From Pseudomonas anatoliensis (GTDB taxonomy: Bacteria > Pseudomonadota > Gammaproteobacteria > Pseudomonadales > Pseudomonadaceae), in contig NZ_JACVHC010000005.1 of NCBI RefSeq assembly GCF_017976235.1, positions 496,001 through 560,000 on the forward strand: 64,000 bases of DNA, in the 5' to 3' direction. How positions within the stretch are numbered: position 1 is the first letter of the stretch; every line of letters begins with the position of its first letter. Both the position numbers and the translations under genes were made by a program. Positions 7,742-17,301 of this stretch are shown piece after piece. The notes beneath the pieces are model-generated. The model ran no database searches, was not told where the DNA came from, and saw only the letters and a list, made by a program, of their open reading frames with translations.

Positions 7742-10066
7742 ATGGACAGCATCAACAGCCGCATCGCCGAGGAACTCGGCGTACGCCCACAACAGGTCGA
7801 AGCGGCCGTCGCGCTACTCGATGAAGGCTCAACCGTTCCCTTCATTGCCCGTTACCGAAAAGAAGTCACCGGCAGCCTCGATGACACCCAGTTGCGTCAT
7901 CTGGAAGAGCGCCTGCGCTACCTGCGAGAACTCGACGAACGGCGCATCAGCATCCTCGCCAGTATCGAGGAGCAAGGCAAACTCACCCCTGCCCTTGAGC
8001 GCGACATCAAACTCGCCGACACCAAGACCCGCCTCGAAGACTTGTACTTGCCGTACAAGCAGAAGCGCCGCACCAAGGGTCAGATCGCCCTCGAAGCCGG
8101 CCTCGGCGACCTGGCCGACGGCCTGTTCAACGACCCGAATCTCGCTCCGGAAACCGAAGCCGCGCGCTTCGTCGATGCCGAAAAAGGCGTGGCTGACGTG
8201 AAAGCTGCGCTGGAAGGCGCCAAATACATCCTGATGGAACGATTCGCTGAAGACGCCAGCCTGCTGGAAAAACTGCGTACCTATCTCAAGCAGGAAGCCA
8301 TCCTCAGTGCCCGCGTCATCGCCGGCAAGGAAGAGGAAGGCGCCAAGTTCCGCGACTACTTCGAACACGACGAGCCGCTGAAAAGCATGCCGTCGCACCG
8401 TGCACTGGCGATTTTCCGTGGTCGCAACGAAGGCATCCTCAGCTCGGCGCTGAAAGTCGGCGACGAACTGCCGGGCACCATGCATCCCTGCGAAGGCATG
8501 ATCGGCCAGCAATTCAATATCCAGAACCAGAACCGTCCGGCCGACAAATGGCTCGGTGAAGTGGTGCGCTGGACCTGGAAGGTCAAGCTCTACACCCACC
8601 TCGAAACCGACCTGCTGGGCGAGCTGCGCGACGGCGCCGAAACCGAGGCGATCAACGTTTTCGCCCACAACCTGCATGACTTGTTGCTGGCCGCCCCGGC
8701 CGGCCCACGCGCAACCCTGGGCCTCGACCCGGGCCTGCGTACCGGCTGCAAGGTTGCCGTGGTCGATTCGACCGGCAAGATGCTCGATCACGCCACGGTT
8801 TACCCGCACGTGCCGCACAACAAGTGGGATCAGACCATCGCCATTCTGGCGGCCCTGTGCGCCAAGCACTCGGTTGACCTGATCGCCATCGGCAACGGCA
8901 CCGCCAGCCGCGAAACCGACAAACTGGCCATCGAGCTGATCAAAAAATATCCGGCGATGAAGATGACCAAGGTCATGGTTTCGGAGGCCGGTGCATCGGT
9001 GTACTCGGCGTCGGAACTGGCAGCCAAGGAATTCCCCGATCTGGACGTGTCGATCCGTGGCGCGGTGTCCATCGCTCGCCGTCTGCAGGATCCGCTGGCA
9101 GAGCTAGTGAAGATCGATCCGAAATCCATCGGTGTCGGCCAGTACCAGCACGACGTCTCGCAGCTGAAACTGGCGCGCGGTCTGGATGCCGTGGTCGAAG
9201 ACTGCGTGAACGCCGTCGGCGTTGATGTGAACACTGCTTCGGTGGCCCTGCTGGCGCGGATCTCCGGCCTCAACGCCACGCTGGCGCAGAATATCGTTGC
9301 TCACCGCGACGAACACGGCGCGTTCAAGACTCGTGCGGCGCTGAAGAAAGTCGCACGTCTGGGCGAAAAAACCTTCGAACAGGCTGCCGGTTTCTTGCGT
9401 GTGATGAACGGCGACAACCCGCTGGATTCATCGGCCGTTCACCCGGAAGCCTATCCGCTGGTGCAGCGCATTGCCGCTGAAACCGACCGCGATATCCGTT
9501 CGCTGATCGGCGACGCCAGTTTCCTCAAGCGTCTGGATCCGAAGAAATTCACCGACGAGACCTTCGGTCTGCCGACGGTGACCGACATCCTCCAGGAACT
9601 GGAAAAGCCGGGCCGTGACCCGCGTCCTGAGTTCAAGACTGCCGAGTTCCAGGAAGGCGTCGAAGACCTCAAGGACCTGGAATTGGGGATGATCCTCGAA
9701 GGCGTCGTCACCAACGTGACCGCGTTCGGCGCATTCGTCGACATCGGCGTGCACCAGGACGGTCTGGTGCACATCTCGGCGCTGTCGGAGAAGTTCATCA
9801 AGGACCCACGCGAAGCGGTGAAGGCCGGTGATGTGGTGAAAGTGAAGGTCATGGAAGTCGACATCCCGCGCAAACGCGTCGGCCTGTCGATGCGCATGGG
9901 CGACACCCCGGGCGAGAAAATCGACGGTGCCCGTGGCTCGCGCCCGGGCTCGGCTCAACGCCAGCCGTCGAACAACGCGCCGCGCAAGGAAACCGCGACC
10001 GCAGCGCCAGTGAACAATGCGATGGCCTCGCTGTTCGCCAACGCCAAACAGCTGAAGAAACGCTGA
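7742..10066 (+). CDS. tex: Tex-family RNA-binding transcription accessory protein
   Basis: Cytoplasmic nucleic-acid-binding protein of 774 residues, the normal Tex length. Visible parts are an N-terminal helical region (MDSINSRIAEELGV), the YqgF-type resolvase fold (TLGLDPGLRTGCKVAVVD), helix-hairpin-helix repeats (VNTASVALLARISGL) and a C-terminal S1 RNA-binding domain (GMILEGVVTNVTAFGAFVDI), followed by a low-complexity tail. ATG at 7742 follows CAGGTGG and fits the family. The stop overlaps the start of the thioesterase gene (TGATG). Confidence 0.96.
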   Translation: MDSINSRIAEELGVRPQQVEAAVALLDEGSTVPFIARYRKEVTGSLDDTQLRHLEERLRYLRELDERRISILASIEEQGKLTPALERDIKLADTKTRLEDLYLPYKQKRRTKGQIALEAGLGDLADGLFNDPNLAPETEAARFVDAEKGVADVKAALEGAKYILMERFAEDASLLEKLRTYLKQEAILSARVIAGKEEEGAKFRDYFEHDEPLKSMPSHRALAIFRGRNEGILSSALKVGDELPGTMHPCEGMIGQQFNIQNQNRPADKWLGEVVRWTWKVKLYTHLETDLLGELRDGAETEAINVFAHNLHDLLLAAPAGPRATLGLDPGLRTGCKVAVVDSTGKMLDHATVYPHVPHNKWDQTIAILAALCAKHSVDLIAIGNGTASRETDKLAIELIKKYPAMKMTKVMVSEAGASVYSASELAAKEFPDLDVSIRGAVSIARRLQDPLAELVKIDPKSIGVGQYQHDVSQLKLARGLDAVVEDCVNAVGVDVNTASVALLARISGLNATLAQNIVAHRDEHGAFKTRAALKKVARLGEKTFEQAAGFLRVMNGDNPLDSSAVHPEAYPLVQRIAAETDRDIRSLIGDASFLKRLDPKKFTDETFGLPTVTDILQELEKPGRDPRPEFKTAEFQEGVEDLKDLELGMILEGVVTNVTAFGAFVDIGVHQDGLVHISALSEKFIKDPREAVKAGDVVKVKVMEVDIPRKRVGLSMRMGDTPGEKIDGARGSRPGSAQRQPSNNAPRKETATAAPVNNAMASLFANAKQLKKR

Positions 10067-10449
10067 TGGAGATTCCGGCCGGGCTCGTCGAGAGCGCATT
10101 TTTCAAGCTGTTGGGCTGTCGCCTGCACAGCCTGGAAACCGGGGTGGCGCAAGTCGCCCTGGGGCTGGAACCCGAACTGCGCAACCGCGGCGGCAAATTG
10201 CACGGTGGCGCGCTGTTCAGTCTGGTCGACATCGCCATGGGGCTGGCGTGTTCCAGCACCCACGGCTTCGATCAGCAGAGCGCGACCATCGAGTGCAAGA
10301 TCAACTACATCCGCGCCGTTTCCGATGGCGAGGTGATGTGCACGGCGCGGGTGATTCACCCGGGGCGGCGCACGCTGGTGGTCGAAGCCGAGGTGATGCA
10401 GGGCGACAAACTGGTCGCAAAAGCGCAAGGCACGTTCGCTGTCCTGTAG
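10066..10449 (+). CDS. PaaI-family hotdog thioesterase
   Basis: A 127-residue hotdog-fold protein with the segment RNRGGKLHGGALFSLVDIAMG, the acyl-CoA thioesterase signature of the PaaI family. It probably hydrolyses acyl- or aryl-CoA esters in the cytoplasm; the substrate is unknown. Its ATG shares a base with the tex stop, so it is likely translated from the tex transcript. The tex-thioesterase-gshA order is conserved in pseudomonads. Confidence 0.88.
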   Translation: MEIPAGLVESAFFKLLGCRLHSLETGVAQVALGLEPELRNRGGKLHGGALFSLVDIAMGLACSSTHGFDQQSATIECKINYIRAVSDGEVMCTARVIHPGRRTLVVEAEVMQGDKLVAKAQGTFAVL

Positions 10450-10489
10450 ATGTTGATCATCATTTTGAGTTAATTTCGGCGCAATGAAT

Positions 10490-10578
10490 CCTGTAGGAGC
10501 TGTCGCAGGCTGCGATCTTTTGATTTTGTTTTCCAACAGCAAGATCAAAAGATCGCAGCCTTCGGCAGCTTCTACAGG
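10490..10578. repeat. REP hairpin, GATCGCAGCC/CGGCAGCTCC family
   Basis: CTGTAGGAGCTGTCGCAGGC and the inverted GATCGCAGCCTTCGGCAGCT surround a loop of about 25 bases between the thioesterase gene and gshA. Confidence 0.85.
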
Positions 10579-10694
10579 TTATGTGTGGCTGACCGGCTAG
10601 TAAAACCAGGCGAAAACGCCAGTTTCAACTTCACCCTTGTAGACCGTCCTGCCCACCCCCATATTGGGGCGACTGACGCGTGAAGGAATCCAAA

Positions 10695-12278
10695 TTGAGC
10701 GAACTTCTCAACCGCCGCCTGGCTCTGCTCGGTGAGCGCGCCAACCTCTCTCTGCTCGAGCAGTGCCTGCACGGTATCGAACGTGAATGCCTGCGCGTGA
10801 CCAGTGAAGGTCGTCTGGCGCAAACGCCGCACCCGGAAGCCTTGGGTTCCGCGCTGACCAATGAACAAATCACCACCGACTATTCCGAGTCGCTGCTGGA
10901 ATTCATCACGCCCGCCCTGCCCGACCCGGCCGATACGCTGGCGAGCCTGGACAAGATTCATCGCTTTGCCTACAGCAAGCTCGGCAACGAGTACCTGTGG
11001 AGTCCATCGATGCCGTGCCCGTTGCCGGCCGAGGAAGACATTCCGATCGCCTATTACGGCACGTCCAACATCGGTCAACTCAAGTACGTCTATCGCAAAG
11101 GCCTAGCCCTGCGTTACGGCAAGACCATGCAGTGCATCGCCGGGATTCACTACAACTTTTCCCTGCCGGAAAAGCTCTGGCCGCTGCTCAAGGAAGCCGA
11201 AGGTTTTGTCGGTACCGACCGGGATTTCCAGTCGGTCTCCTACATCGCGCTGATCCGCAATTTCCGCCGCTACAGCTGGCTGCTGATGTACCTGTTCGGC
11301 GCGTCGCCGGCGCTGGACGCCGGTTTCCTGCGCGGTCGTTCGCATCAACTGGAACAACTGGACCCGGACACGCTGTACCTGCCGTACGCGACCAGCCTGC
11401 GCATGAGCGACCTCGGTTATCAGAGCAACGCCCAGGCCGGCCTTACGCCGTGCTACAACGATCTGGCGAGCTACACCGACAGCCTGCGCAAGGCCGTCGC
11501 CACGCCCTACGCGCCGTACGTTGAAGTCGGCACGCACCAGGATGGCGAATGGGTGCAACTGAACACCAACATCCTGCAGATCGAGAACGAGTACTACTCC
11601 AACATCCGCCCGAAACGCGTGACCTACACCGGCGAGCGGCCGATTCAGGCGCTGGTCGCCCGTGGCATTCAGTACGTCGAAGTGCGTTGCCTGGACATCA
11701 ACCCGTTCCTGCCGATGGGCATCGACCTCACCGAGTCGCGCTTCCTCGACGCCTTCCTGTTGTATTGCGCGTTGAACGACAGCCCGCTGCTGACCAATAC
11801 CTCGTGTGGCAACGCCACCTCGAACTTCCTCAGCGTGGTCAAGGAAGGTCGCCGTCCGGGCCTGCAATTGCAGCGCGACGGCGAAGCGGTCGACATGAAG
11901 ACCTGGGCAGCCGAATTGCTGGAACAGATTGCTCCACTGGCGGCGCTGCTGGATCAAAGCCATGGCTTTGATGCGCACAGCACCGCGCTGGATGCGCAAC
12001 TGGCCAAGGTCAAGGATTCGTCCCTGACGCCATCGGCACAGGTGCTGGCCGCGATGGCCGAGCACAAGGAAAGCTTTGCGCAGTTCTCTCTGCGCCAGAG
12101 CCAGGCACATGCCGAGTTCTTCCGCAGCGAGCCATTGGCGGCGGATGAGCAGGCGAAGTTTGAGGAAGTGGCGCGTACTTCGCTGGCGGCGCAGGCTGAG
12201 CTGGAGCAGAACGAGGTGGGCGATTTCGACGTGTTCGTTGGGTCGTATCAGGCGAGTATTCTGGCGATCAGTAACTAA
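10695..12278 (+). CDS. gshA: Glutamate-cysteine ligase
   Basis: First enzyme of glutathione synthesis, joining glutamate and cysteine with ATP. The product shows the gamma-proteobacterial GshA signatures HGIERECLRV near the N-terminus, GIHYNFSLPE and RPKRVTYTGERP. TTG at 10695 (MSELLNRRLALLG) with AAGGAA six bases upstream gives 527 residues, equal to my memory of the P. aeruginosa enzyme; GTG at 10680 would add five residues and is the alternative. The gene is monocistronic and flanked by REPs. It links to the sulfur genes downstream as a cysteine consumer. Confidence 0.94.
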   Translation: MSELLNRRLALLGERANLSLLEQCLHGIERECLRVTSEGRLAQTPHPEALGSALTNEQITTDYSESLLEFITPALPDPADTLASLDKIHRFAYSKLGNEYLWSPSMPCPLPAEEDIPIAYYGTSNIGQLKYVYRKGLALRYGKTMQCIAGIHYNFSLPEKLWPLLKEAEGFVGTDRDFQSVSYIALIRNFRRYSWLLMYLFGASPALDAGFLRGRSHQLEQLDPDTLYLPYATSLRMSDLGYQSNAQAGLTPCYNDLASYTDSLRKAVATPYAPYVEVGTHQDGEWVQLNTNILQIENEYYSNIRPKRVTYTGERPIQALVARGIQYVEVRCLDINPFLPMGIDLTESRFLDAFLLYCALNDSPLLTNTSCGNATSNFLSVVKEGRRPGLQLQRDGEAVDMKTWAAELLEQIAPLAALLDQSHGFDAHSTALDAQLAKVKDSSLTPSAQVLAAMAEHKESFAQFSLRQSQAHAEFFRSEPLAADEQAKFEEVARTSLAAQAELEQNEVGDFDVFVGSYQASILAISN

Positions 12279-12293
12279 GCGTTGTTGATAAAA

Positions 12294-12373
12294 AAGATCG
12301 CAGCCTTCGGCAGCTCCTACAGGGTGTACGCCTGTCCCATGTAGGAGCTGCCGAAGGCTGCGATCTTTTGATC
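12294..12373. repeat. REP hairpin, GATCGCAGCC/CGGCAGCTCC family
   Basis: Inverted pair AGATCGCAGCCTTCGGCAGC / GCTGCCGAAGGCTGCGATCT separating gshA from the tau operon. Confidence 0.85.
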
Positions 12374-12398
12374 CTTAGATTTTTCCGCTCATAAGCTC

Positions 12399-12440
12399 AT
12401 TCGAAAAAGTTATTTATTTCTCGATTCTTAGATCATTTAG
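12399..12440 (+). promoter_or_regulatory. AT-rich promoter region of tauABC with candidate sulfur-control site
   Basis: CATTCGAAAAAGTTATTTAT followed by TTCTCGATTCTTAG lies 45-90 bases before tauA. The CATTCnAAAAA block resembles segments before sfnB, tcyJ, sbp and the 49.9-kb operon. A CysB-type regulator is inferred from the genes served, not shown by the bases alone. Confidence 0.4.
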
Positions 12441-12485
12441 TCTCCTTTCACGCCGACATTCGGTCGCCTGATATGGAGCTCTTCA

Positions 12486-13463
12486 ATGAAACTGAATTTC
12501 CCGCTTCGCCTGCTGGCCGTGGCCTCATTGGCTGCCGCGAGTTTTCTGGCTCAGGCCACCGACCTCACCGTCGCTTACCAAACCACCGTTGACCCGGCGA
12601 AAGTCGCACAAGCCGACGGCGCCTACGAGAAAGCCACCAAAGCCGATATCAGCTGGCGCAAGTTCGACAACGGCGCCGACATCATCGCCGCCATCGCTTC
12701 CGGCGATGTGCAAATTGGCTACCTCGGTTCGAGCCCGCTGACCGCGGCCATCACTCGAAAAGTCCCGGTCGAAACTTTCCTCATCGCCACCCAGATCGGC
12801 GCCGCCGAAGCATTGGTCGCCCGCGACGGTTCCGGCATCAAGACCCCGCAAGATCTGATCGGCAAGAAAATCGCCGTGCCGTTCGTGTCTACCGGTCACT
12901 ACAGCCTGCTCGCAGCGTTGAAGCACTGGAACATCGATCCGTCGAAAGTCACCGTGCTCAACCTCGCTCCTCCAGCGATTATCGCGGCGTGGAAGCGCGG
13001 TGACATCGACGCCACCTACGTTTGGGATCCGGCCCTCGGTGTGGCCAAGGAAAACGGCAAAGTGCTGATCACTTCCGGCGAACTGGCCAAATTCGGCGCG
13101 CCGACGTTCGATGCGTGGATCGTGCGCAAAGACTTCGCCGCCAAGCACCCGGAAATCGTCACCGCGTTTGCCAAGGTCACCCTCGACGCCTACGCCGATT
13201 ACCGCAAGGACCCGAAAGCCTGGCTCGCCGATCAATCCAACGTCGACAAGCTTGTGAAACTCTCGGGCGCCAAGGCCAGCGACATTCCGCTGCTGCTGCA
13301 AGGCAACGTCTACCCGCTGGCGGCGGATCAGGTCAGCGACCTCGGGGCGCCGACCACCAAAGCCATCACCGACACCGCCGCGTTCCTCAAGGAACAAGGC
13401 AAGGTCGAAGCCGTTCTGCCGGACTACGCGCCGTACGTAAGCGCCAAATACATCACCAACTGA
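12486..13463 (+). CDS. tauA: Taurine ABC transporter, periplasmic binding protein
   Basis: Periplasmic taurine-binding protein of 325 residues. A signal peptide of about 24 residues ends at SFLAQA/TDLTVAYQ. The family signatures include the YLGSSPL and ATQIG segments near residues 79-102. It heads tauABC with tauB 16 bases downstream and tauC overlapping tauB; tauD follows past a REP. The operon supplies taurine sulfur, and in gamma-proteobacteria it is expressed under sulfate starvation via CysB/Cbl-type regulators. Confidence 0.95.
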   Translation: MKLNFPLRLLAVASLAAASFLAQATDLTVAYQTTVDPAKVAQADGAYEKATKADISWRKFDNGADIIAAIASGDVQIGYLGSSPLTAAITRKVPVETFLIATQIGAAEALVARDGSGIKTPQDLIGKKIAVPFVSTGHYSLLAALKHWNIDPSKVTVLNLAPPAIIAAWKRGDIDATYVWDPALGVAKENGKVLITSGELAKFGAPTFDAWIVRKDFAAKHPEIVTAFAKVTLDAYADYRKDPKAWLADQSNVDKLVKLSGAKASDIPLLLQGNVYPLAADQVSDLGAPTTKAITDTAAFLKEQGKVEAVLPDYAPYVSAKYITN

Positions 13464-13479
13464 TCGGGAGTTAACAGCG

Positions 13480-14274
13480 ATGGCCTTGCTACAGCTGGAG
13501 CGCATCAGCGCACAGTACCCGGGCAGCCCTACACCGGTGCTGGCGGATATTTCTCTGACCCTTGGGCCTCAGCAATTGCTGGTCGCGCTCGGCCCGTCCG
13601 GCAGTGGCAAGACTTCGCTGTTGAACCTGATTGCCGGTTTCGTCGAACCGAGCGCCGGGCGCATCACCCTCGACGGCGTGCCGGTCAAAGGCCCGAGCGC
13701 CGAACGTGGCGTGGTGTTCCAGGACGACGCGTTGCTGCCTTGGCAGGACGTGTTGGCCAACGTCGCTTTCGGCCTGGAACTGGCAGGCGTCGCCAAAAAC
13801 AAACGCGAAAAAATCGCCCGCGAAATGCTCGCACTGGTCGATCTTTGCGGTTTTGAAAACCGTCGTATCTGGCAACTCTCCGGTGGCCAGAAACAGCGCG
13901 TCGGCCTCGCCCGCGCCCTCGCTGCCGACCCGCGCGTTTTGCTGATGGACGAACCCTTCGGCGCCCTCGACGCCTTCACCCGCGAACAGATGCAGGAGCT
14001 GTTGCTGCAAGTCTGGCAACGCACCGCCAAACCGGTTTTCCTGATTACCCACGACATTGAAGAAGCGGTGTTTCTCGCCACTGACCTGATTCTGCTGGCG
14101 CCCAATCCGGGGCAGATCGTCGAGCGTCTGCATCTGGATTTCGGTCAGCGTTATGCCGCTGGTGAGTCCGCGCGAGCGATCAAATCCGACCCGCGTTTTA
14201 TCGAAACCCGCGAACACGTACTCAGCAAAGTGTTCTCGCAACGCAGCGCCGTTCAACGGCAGGAGCGCGCATGA
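13480..14274 (+). CDS. tauB: Taurine ABC transporter ATPase
   Basis: ATP-binding subunit of 264 residues. Walker A is GPSGSGKT near residue 38, the signature is LSGGQKQRVGLARAL, and Walker B is VLLMDEPFGALD; a switch histidine lies in LITHDIEEAVFL. The start ATG follows GGGAG. The stop overlaps the tauC start by four bases (ATGA). Confidence 0.95.
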   Translation: MALLQLERISAQYPGSPTPVLADISLTLGPQQLLVALGPSGSGKTSLLNLIAGFVEPSAGRITLDGVPVKGPSAERGVVFQDDALLPWQDVLANVAFGLELAGVAKNKREKIAREMLALVDLCGFENRRIWQLSGGQKQRVGLARALAADPRVLLMDEPFGALDAFTREQMQELLLQVWQRTAKPVFLITHDIEEAVFLATDLILLAPNPGQIVERLHLDFGQRYAAGESARAIKSDPRFIETREHVLSKVFSQRSAVQRQERA

Positions 14275-15104
14275 GCAGTTACGACGTTTCCGCTGCGCCA
14301 GTAAAAACCCCTTCGGTTGTAATTCCAGTGCGCCGCAGCCTCAGCACTCGCTGGATCAGCCTGCTGACGTTGTTCGTTTTGCTGGCAGTCTGGTGGGCCG
14401 TAACCGCCACTGGCTTAATCGAACCGCTGTTTCTGCCACCACCGTCTGCCGTAGCGCAAAAAGGCTGGTTGCTGGCGACCAGCGGCTACATGGATTCGAC
14501 GCTGTGGCAGCACCTCGGCGCGAGTCTGAGCCGCATCGGCCTGGGCCTGGGTTTCGCGATTCTGACCGCCGTGCCAGTGGGCATCGCGATTGGCGCCAAC
14601 CGAATCGCGCGCGGTGTGCTCGATCCGCTGATCGAGTTCTACCGACCGATTCCGCCACTGGCTTACCTGCCGCTGATCGTGATCTGGTGCGGCATCGGCG
14701 AATTGTCGAAAGTGCTGCTGATCTACCTGGCGATTTTTGCGCCGATTGCCATCGCTACCGCGACCGGCGTGCGCACGGTTGATCCAGCGAAATTGCGTGC
14801 CGCGCAGTCGCTCGGCGCCACCCGCGCGCAGCTGATTCGTCATGTGATTTTGCCGAGCGCATTGCCTGACATTCTCACCGGTGTGCGCATTGGTCTGGGG
14901 GTCGGTTGGTCGACGCTGGTCGCCGCCGAACTGATCGCCGCCACCAGCGGTTTGGGCTTCATGGTGCAATCGGCCGCGCAGTTTCTGGTGACTGATGTGG
15001 TGGTGCTGGGGATTTTGGTCATCGCCCTGATCGCCTTCGCAATGGAGATGGGCCTGCGCGCCCTGCAACGCAAACTGGTGCCGTGGCACGGCCAGGCCCA
15101 CTAA
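14271..15104 (+). CDS. tauC: Taurine ABC transporter permease
   Basis: Inner-membrane permease of 277 residues with about six membrane segments. The EAA loop region KLRAAQSLGATRAQLIRHVILPSALPDI contacts TauB. It overlaps tauB by four bases. A REP hairpin begins 18 bases after the stop, before tauD. Confidence 0.94.
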   Translation: MSSYDVSAAPVKTPSVVIPVRRSLSTRWISLLTLFVLLAVWWAVTATGLIEPLFLPPPSAVAQKGWLLATSGYMDSTLWQHLGASLSRIGLGLGFAILTAVPVGIAIGANRIARGVLDPLIEFYRPIPPLAYLPLIVIWCGIGELSKVLLIYLAIFAPIAIATATGVRTVDPAKLRAAQSLGATRAQLIRHVILPSALPDILTGVRIGLGVGWSTLVAAELIAATSGLGFMVQSAAQFLVTDVVVLGILVIALIAFAMEMGLRALQRKLVPWHGQAH

Positions 15105-15122
15105 AAAATTTTCTATCCCCCC

Positions 15123-15212
15123 CTGTAGGAGCTGCCGAAGGCTACGATCTTTTGACTTTGATCTTCTAAAAAACAAGATCAAAAGATCGCAGCCTGCGGC
15201 AGCTCCTACAGG
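15123..15212. repeat. REP hairpin between tauC and tauD
   Basis: CTGTAGGAGCTGCCGAAGGC and AGATCGCAGCCTGCGGCAGC form long inverted arms. It splits the tau operon in a 139-base gap and could lower tauD expression or stabilise the upstream message. Confidence 0.85.
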
Positions 15213-15243
15213 GAGTGGTTATCCGGAATTGAAGAGAAAGACC

Positions 15244-16083
15244 ATGAGCAGCCTGCACATCACCCCGTTAAGCTCGGCCCTCGGCGCGCAGATCAGCGGC
15301 GTCGACATCAGCCAGCCATTGAGCCTGGATCACCGCGATGCCATCGAGCAGGCGTTGCTCAAGTATCAAGTGCTGTTCTTCCGCAACCAGCCGATCGAAC
15401 CGCCGCAACAGGCGCGTTTCGCCGCATATTTTGGCGACCTGCACATTCACCCGATCTACCCGAACGTGCCGGAGCAACCAGAAGTGTTGATCCTCGACAC
15501 CGCCGTCACCGACGTGCGCGACAACGCGATCTGGCACACCGACGTAACCTTCCTGCCGACGCCGGCGATGGGCGCGGTGCTCAGCGCCAAGTTGCTGCCG
15601 GAGTTCGGTGGCGACACGTTGTGGGCCAGTGGCATCGCCGCCTATGAAGCCTTGTCAGCGCCAATGAAAGGTTTGCTCGAAGGTCTGACCGCGACCCACG
15701 ATTTCACTCGCTCGTTTCCGCTGGAGCGCTATGGCAACACGCCCGAAGCGCTGGCGCAGTGGGAAGAGGCTCGGCGCAAGAATCCGCCGTTGTCGCACCC
15801 GGTGATTCGCACGCACCCGGTGAGCGGGCGGCGTTCATTGTTCGTCAACGAAGGCTTTACGTCGAAGATCAATGAGCTGTCGGAAACCGAAAGCGAGGCG
15901 ATTCTGAAGTTTCTGTTCGCCCATGCGACACGGCCGGAATTCACCATTCGCTGGCGCTGGCAGAAGGACGATATTGCGTTCTGGGATAACCGCGTGACGC
16001 AGCATTACGCGGTGGATGATTACCGCCCGGCGCGGCGAGTGATGCAGCGGGCTACGGTGTTGGGGGATGTGCCGTTTTTCTAG
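15244..16083 (+). CDS. tauD: Taurine dioxygenase
   Basis: Fe(II)/2-oxoglutarate dioxygenase that oxidises taurine, releasing sulfite and aminoacetaldehyde. The 279-residue product has the iron ligands in WHTDVTF (H and D, about residues 97-99) and the distal His in NRVTQHYAVDDY, with the following RR residues for 2-oxoglutarate. The close E. coli relation is clear in GDTLWASGIAAYEAL. ATG at 15244 is chosen; a TTG at 15229 would add five residues. Confidence 0.95.
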   Translation: MSSLHITPLSSALGAQISGVDISQPLSLDHRDAIEQALLKYQVLFFRNQPIEPPQQARFAAYFGDLHIHPIYPNVPEQPEVLILDTAVTDVRDNAIWHTDVTFLPTPAMGAVLSAKLLPEFGGDTLWASGIAAYEALSAPMKGLLEGLTATHDFTRSFPLERYGNTPEALAQWEEARRKNPPLSHPVIRTHPVSGRRSLFVNEGFTSKINELSETESEAILKFLFAHATRPEFTIRWRWQKDDIAFWDNRVTQHYAVDDYRPARRVMQRATVLGDVPFF

Positions 16084-16164
16084 GATCAAAAGATCGCAGC
16101 CTTCGGCAGCTCCTACAGGGGAACGCATTCCAATGTAGGAGCTGCCGCAGGCTGCGATCTTTTG
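16084..16164. repeat. REP hairpin between tauD and convergent aldo/keto reductase
   Basis: AGATCGCAGCCTTCGGCAGC and GCTGCCGCAGGCTGCGATCT in inverted orientation, starting directly after the tauD stop. Confidence 0.85.
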
Positions 16165-16173
16165 CTTTACCAA

Positions 16174-17211
16174 TTACTCCGCTGTCGAAGGCTTCTCCCA
16201 AAGATTGATCCCACCCTCCTGAGCAAACCGGTCAATCTCCGCCAATTCCTCAGCACTGAAGCTCAAATTCTTCAACGCCCCGACGTTCTCGATAATCTGC
16301 TCCGGCCGGCTCGCGCCGATCAGTGCCGAGGTCACCCGAGGATCGCGTAGCGTCCAGGCCAGCGCCAGTTGCGCCAGACTCTGACCCCGACGCTTGGCAA
16401 TCTCGTTCAACGCCCGTACGTGGGCGATGTTGGCTTCGGACAAGTGCGCAGCCTGCAACGAACCACCGCCCGGACGATTGACCCGCGCATCCGCCGGTAC
16501 GCCGTTGAGGTATTTATCGGTCAGCAGACCTTGCGCCAACGGCGTGAAAGCAATCACGCCAGTGCCGAGTTCATCGGTGGTGTCGAGCAGGTCTTTTTCC
16601 ACCCAGCGATTGAGCAGGTTGTACGCCGGTTGATGGATCAGCAGCGGCACTTTCCACTCTTGGAGCAGCGCTGCCATCTCGCGGGTTTTCACGCCCGAAT
16701 ACGACGAGATGCCGATGTACAACGCCTTGCCCTGTTGCACCGCAGTGGCGAGGGCGCTGGCGGTTTCTTCCAGCGGGGTGTCCGGGTCGAAACGGTGCGA
16801 ATAGAAGATATCCACATAGTCCAGACCGAGGCGTTGCAGGCTCTGGTCGAGGCTCGCCAGCACGTATTTGCGCGAACCGCCGCCCTGGCCGTACGGGCCG
16901 GGCCACATGTCCCAACCGGCCTTGCTGGAGATGATCAGCTCGTCGCGATACTGCTTGAAGTCTTCGCGCAGCAGGCGACCGAAGTTGATCTCGGCGCTGC
17001 CGTACGGCGGGCCGTAGTTGTTGGCCAGGTCGAAGTGGTTGATGCCCAGGTCGAACGCGGTACGCAACAAGGCGCGCTGGGTGTCGATTGGCGTGCTATC
17101 ACCAAAGTTGTGCCACAGGCCCAGCGACAGCGCTGGCAGCACCAGACCGCTGCGGCCGACGCGGCGGTAAGGGATGGAGTCGTAGCGGTTTTCGGCAGCG
17201 GTGTAAGTCAT
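16174..17211 (-). CDS. gpr: Aldo/keto reductase, L-glyceraldehyde 3-phosphate reductase type
   Basis: NADPH-dependent reductase of 345 residues resembling E. coli YghZ/Gpr. Visible AKR motifs are LALSLGLWHNFG-like N-terminal sheet, DLANNYGPPYGSAE with the catalytic Tyr, the conserved Lys in IISSKAGWDMWPGPYG, and GASRPEQIIENVGAL for cofactor binding. It probably detoxifies small aldehydes or methylglyoxal; whether it belongs functionally with the sulfur genes is unclear. It lies downstream of the BCCT transporter gene on the same strand (90-base gap). Confidence 0.88.
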   Translation of the reverse strand: MTYTAAENRYDSIPYRRVGRSGLVLPALSLGLWHNFGDSTPIDTQRALLRTAFDLGINHFDLANNYGPPYGSAEINFGRLLREDFKQYRDELIISSKAGWDMWPGPYGQGGGSRKYVLASLDQSLQRLGLDYVDIFYSHRFDPDTPLEETASALATAVQQGKALYIGISSYSGVKTREMAALLQEWKVPLLIHQPAYNLLNRWVEKDLLDTTDELGTGVIAFTPLAQGLLTDKYLNGVPADARVNRPGGGSLQAAHLSEANIAHVRALNEIAKRRGQSLAQLALAWTLRDPRVTSALIGASRPEQIIENVGALKNLSFSAEELAEIDRFAQEGGINLWEKPSTAE

Positions 17212-17301
17212 CGAATCCTCTCTTGTTTGTTTTGAAACAGGTGTCGACTGCTTCGCGAGCTGAGCGCCGAGTCCTGAACAGACGCGGCGCCCAGCTCATG
17301 A

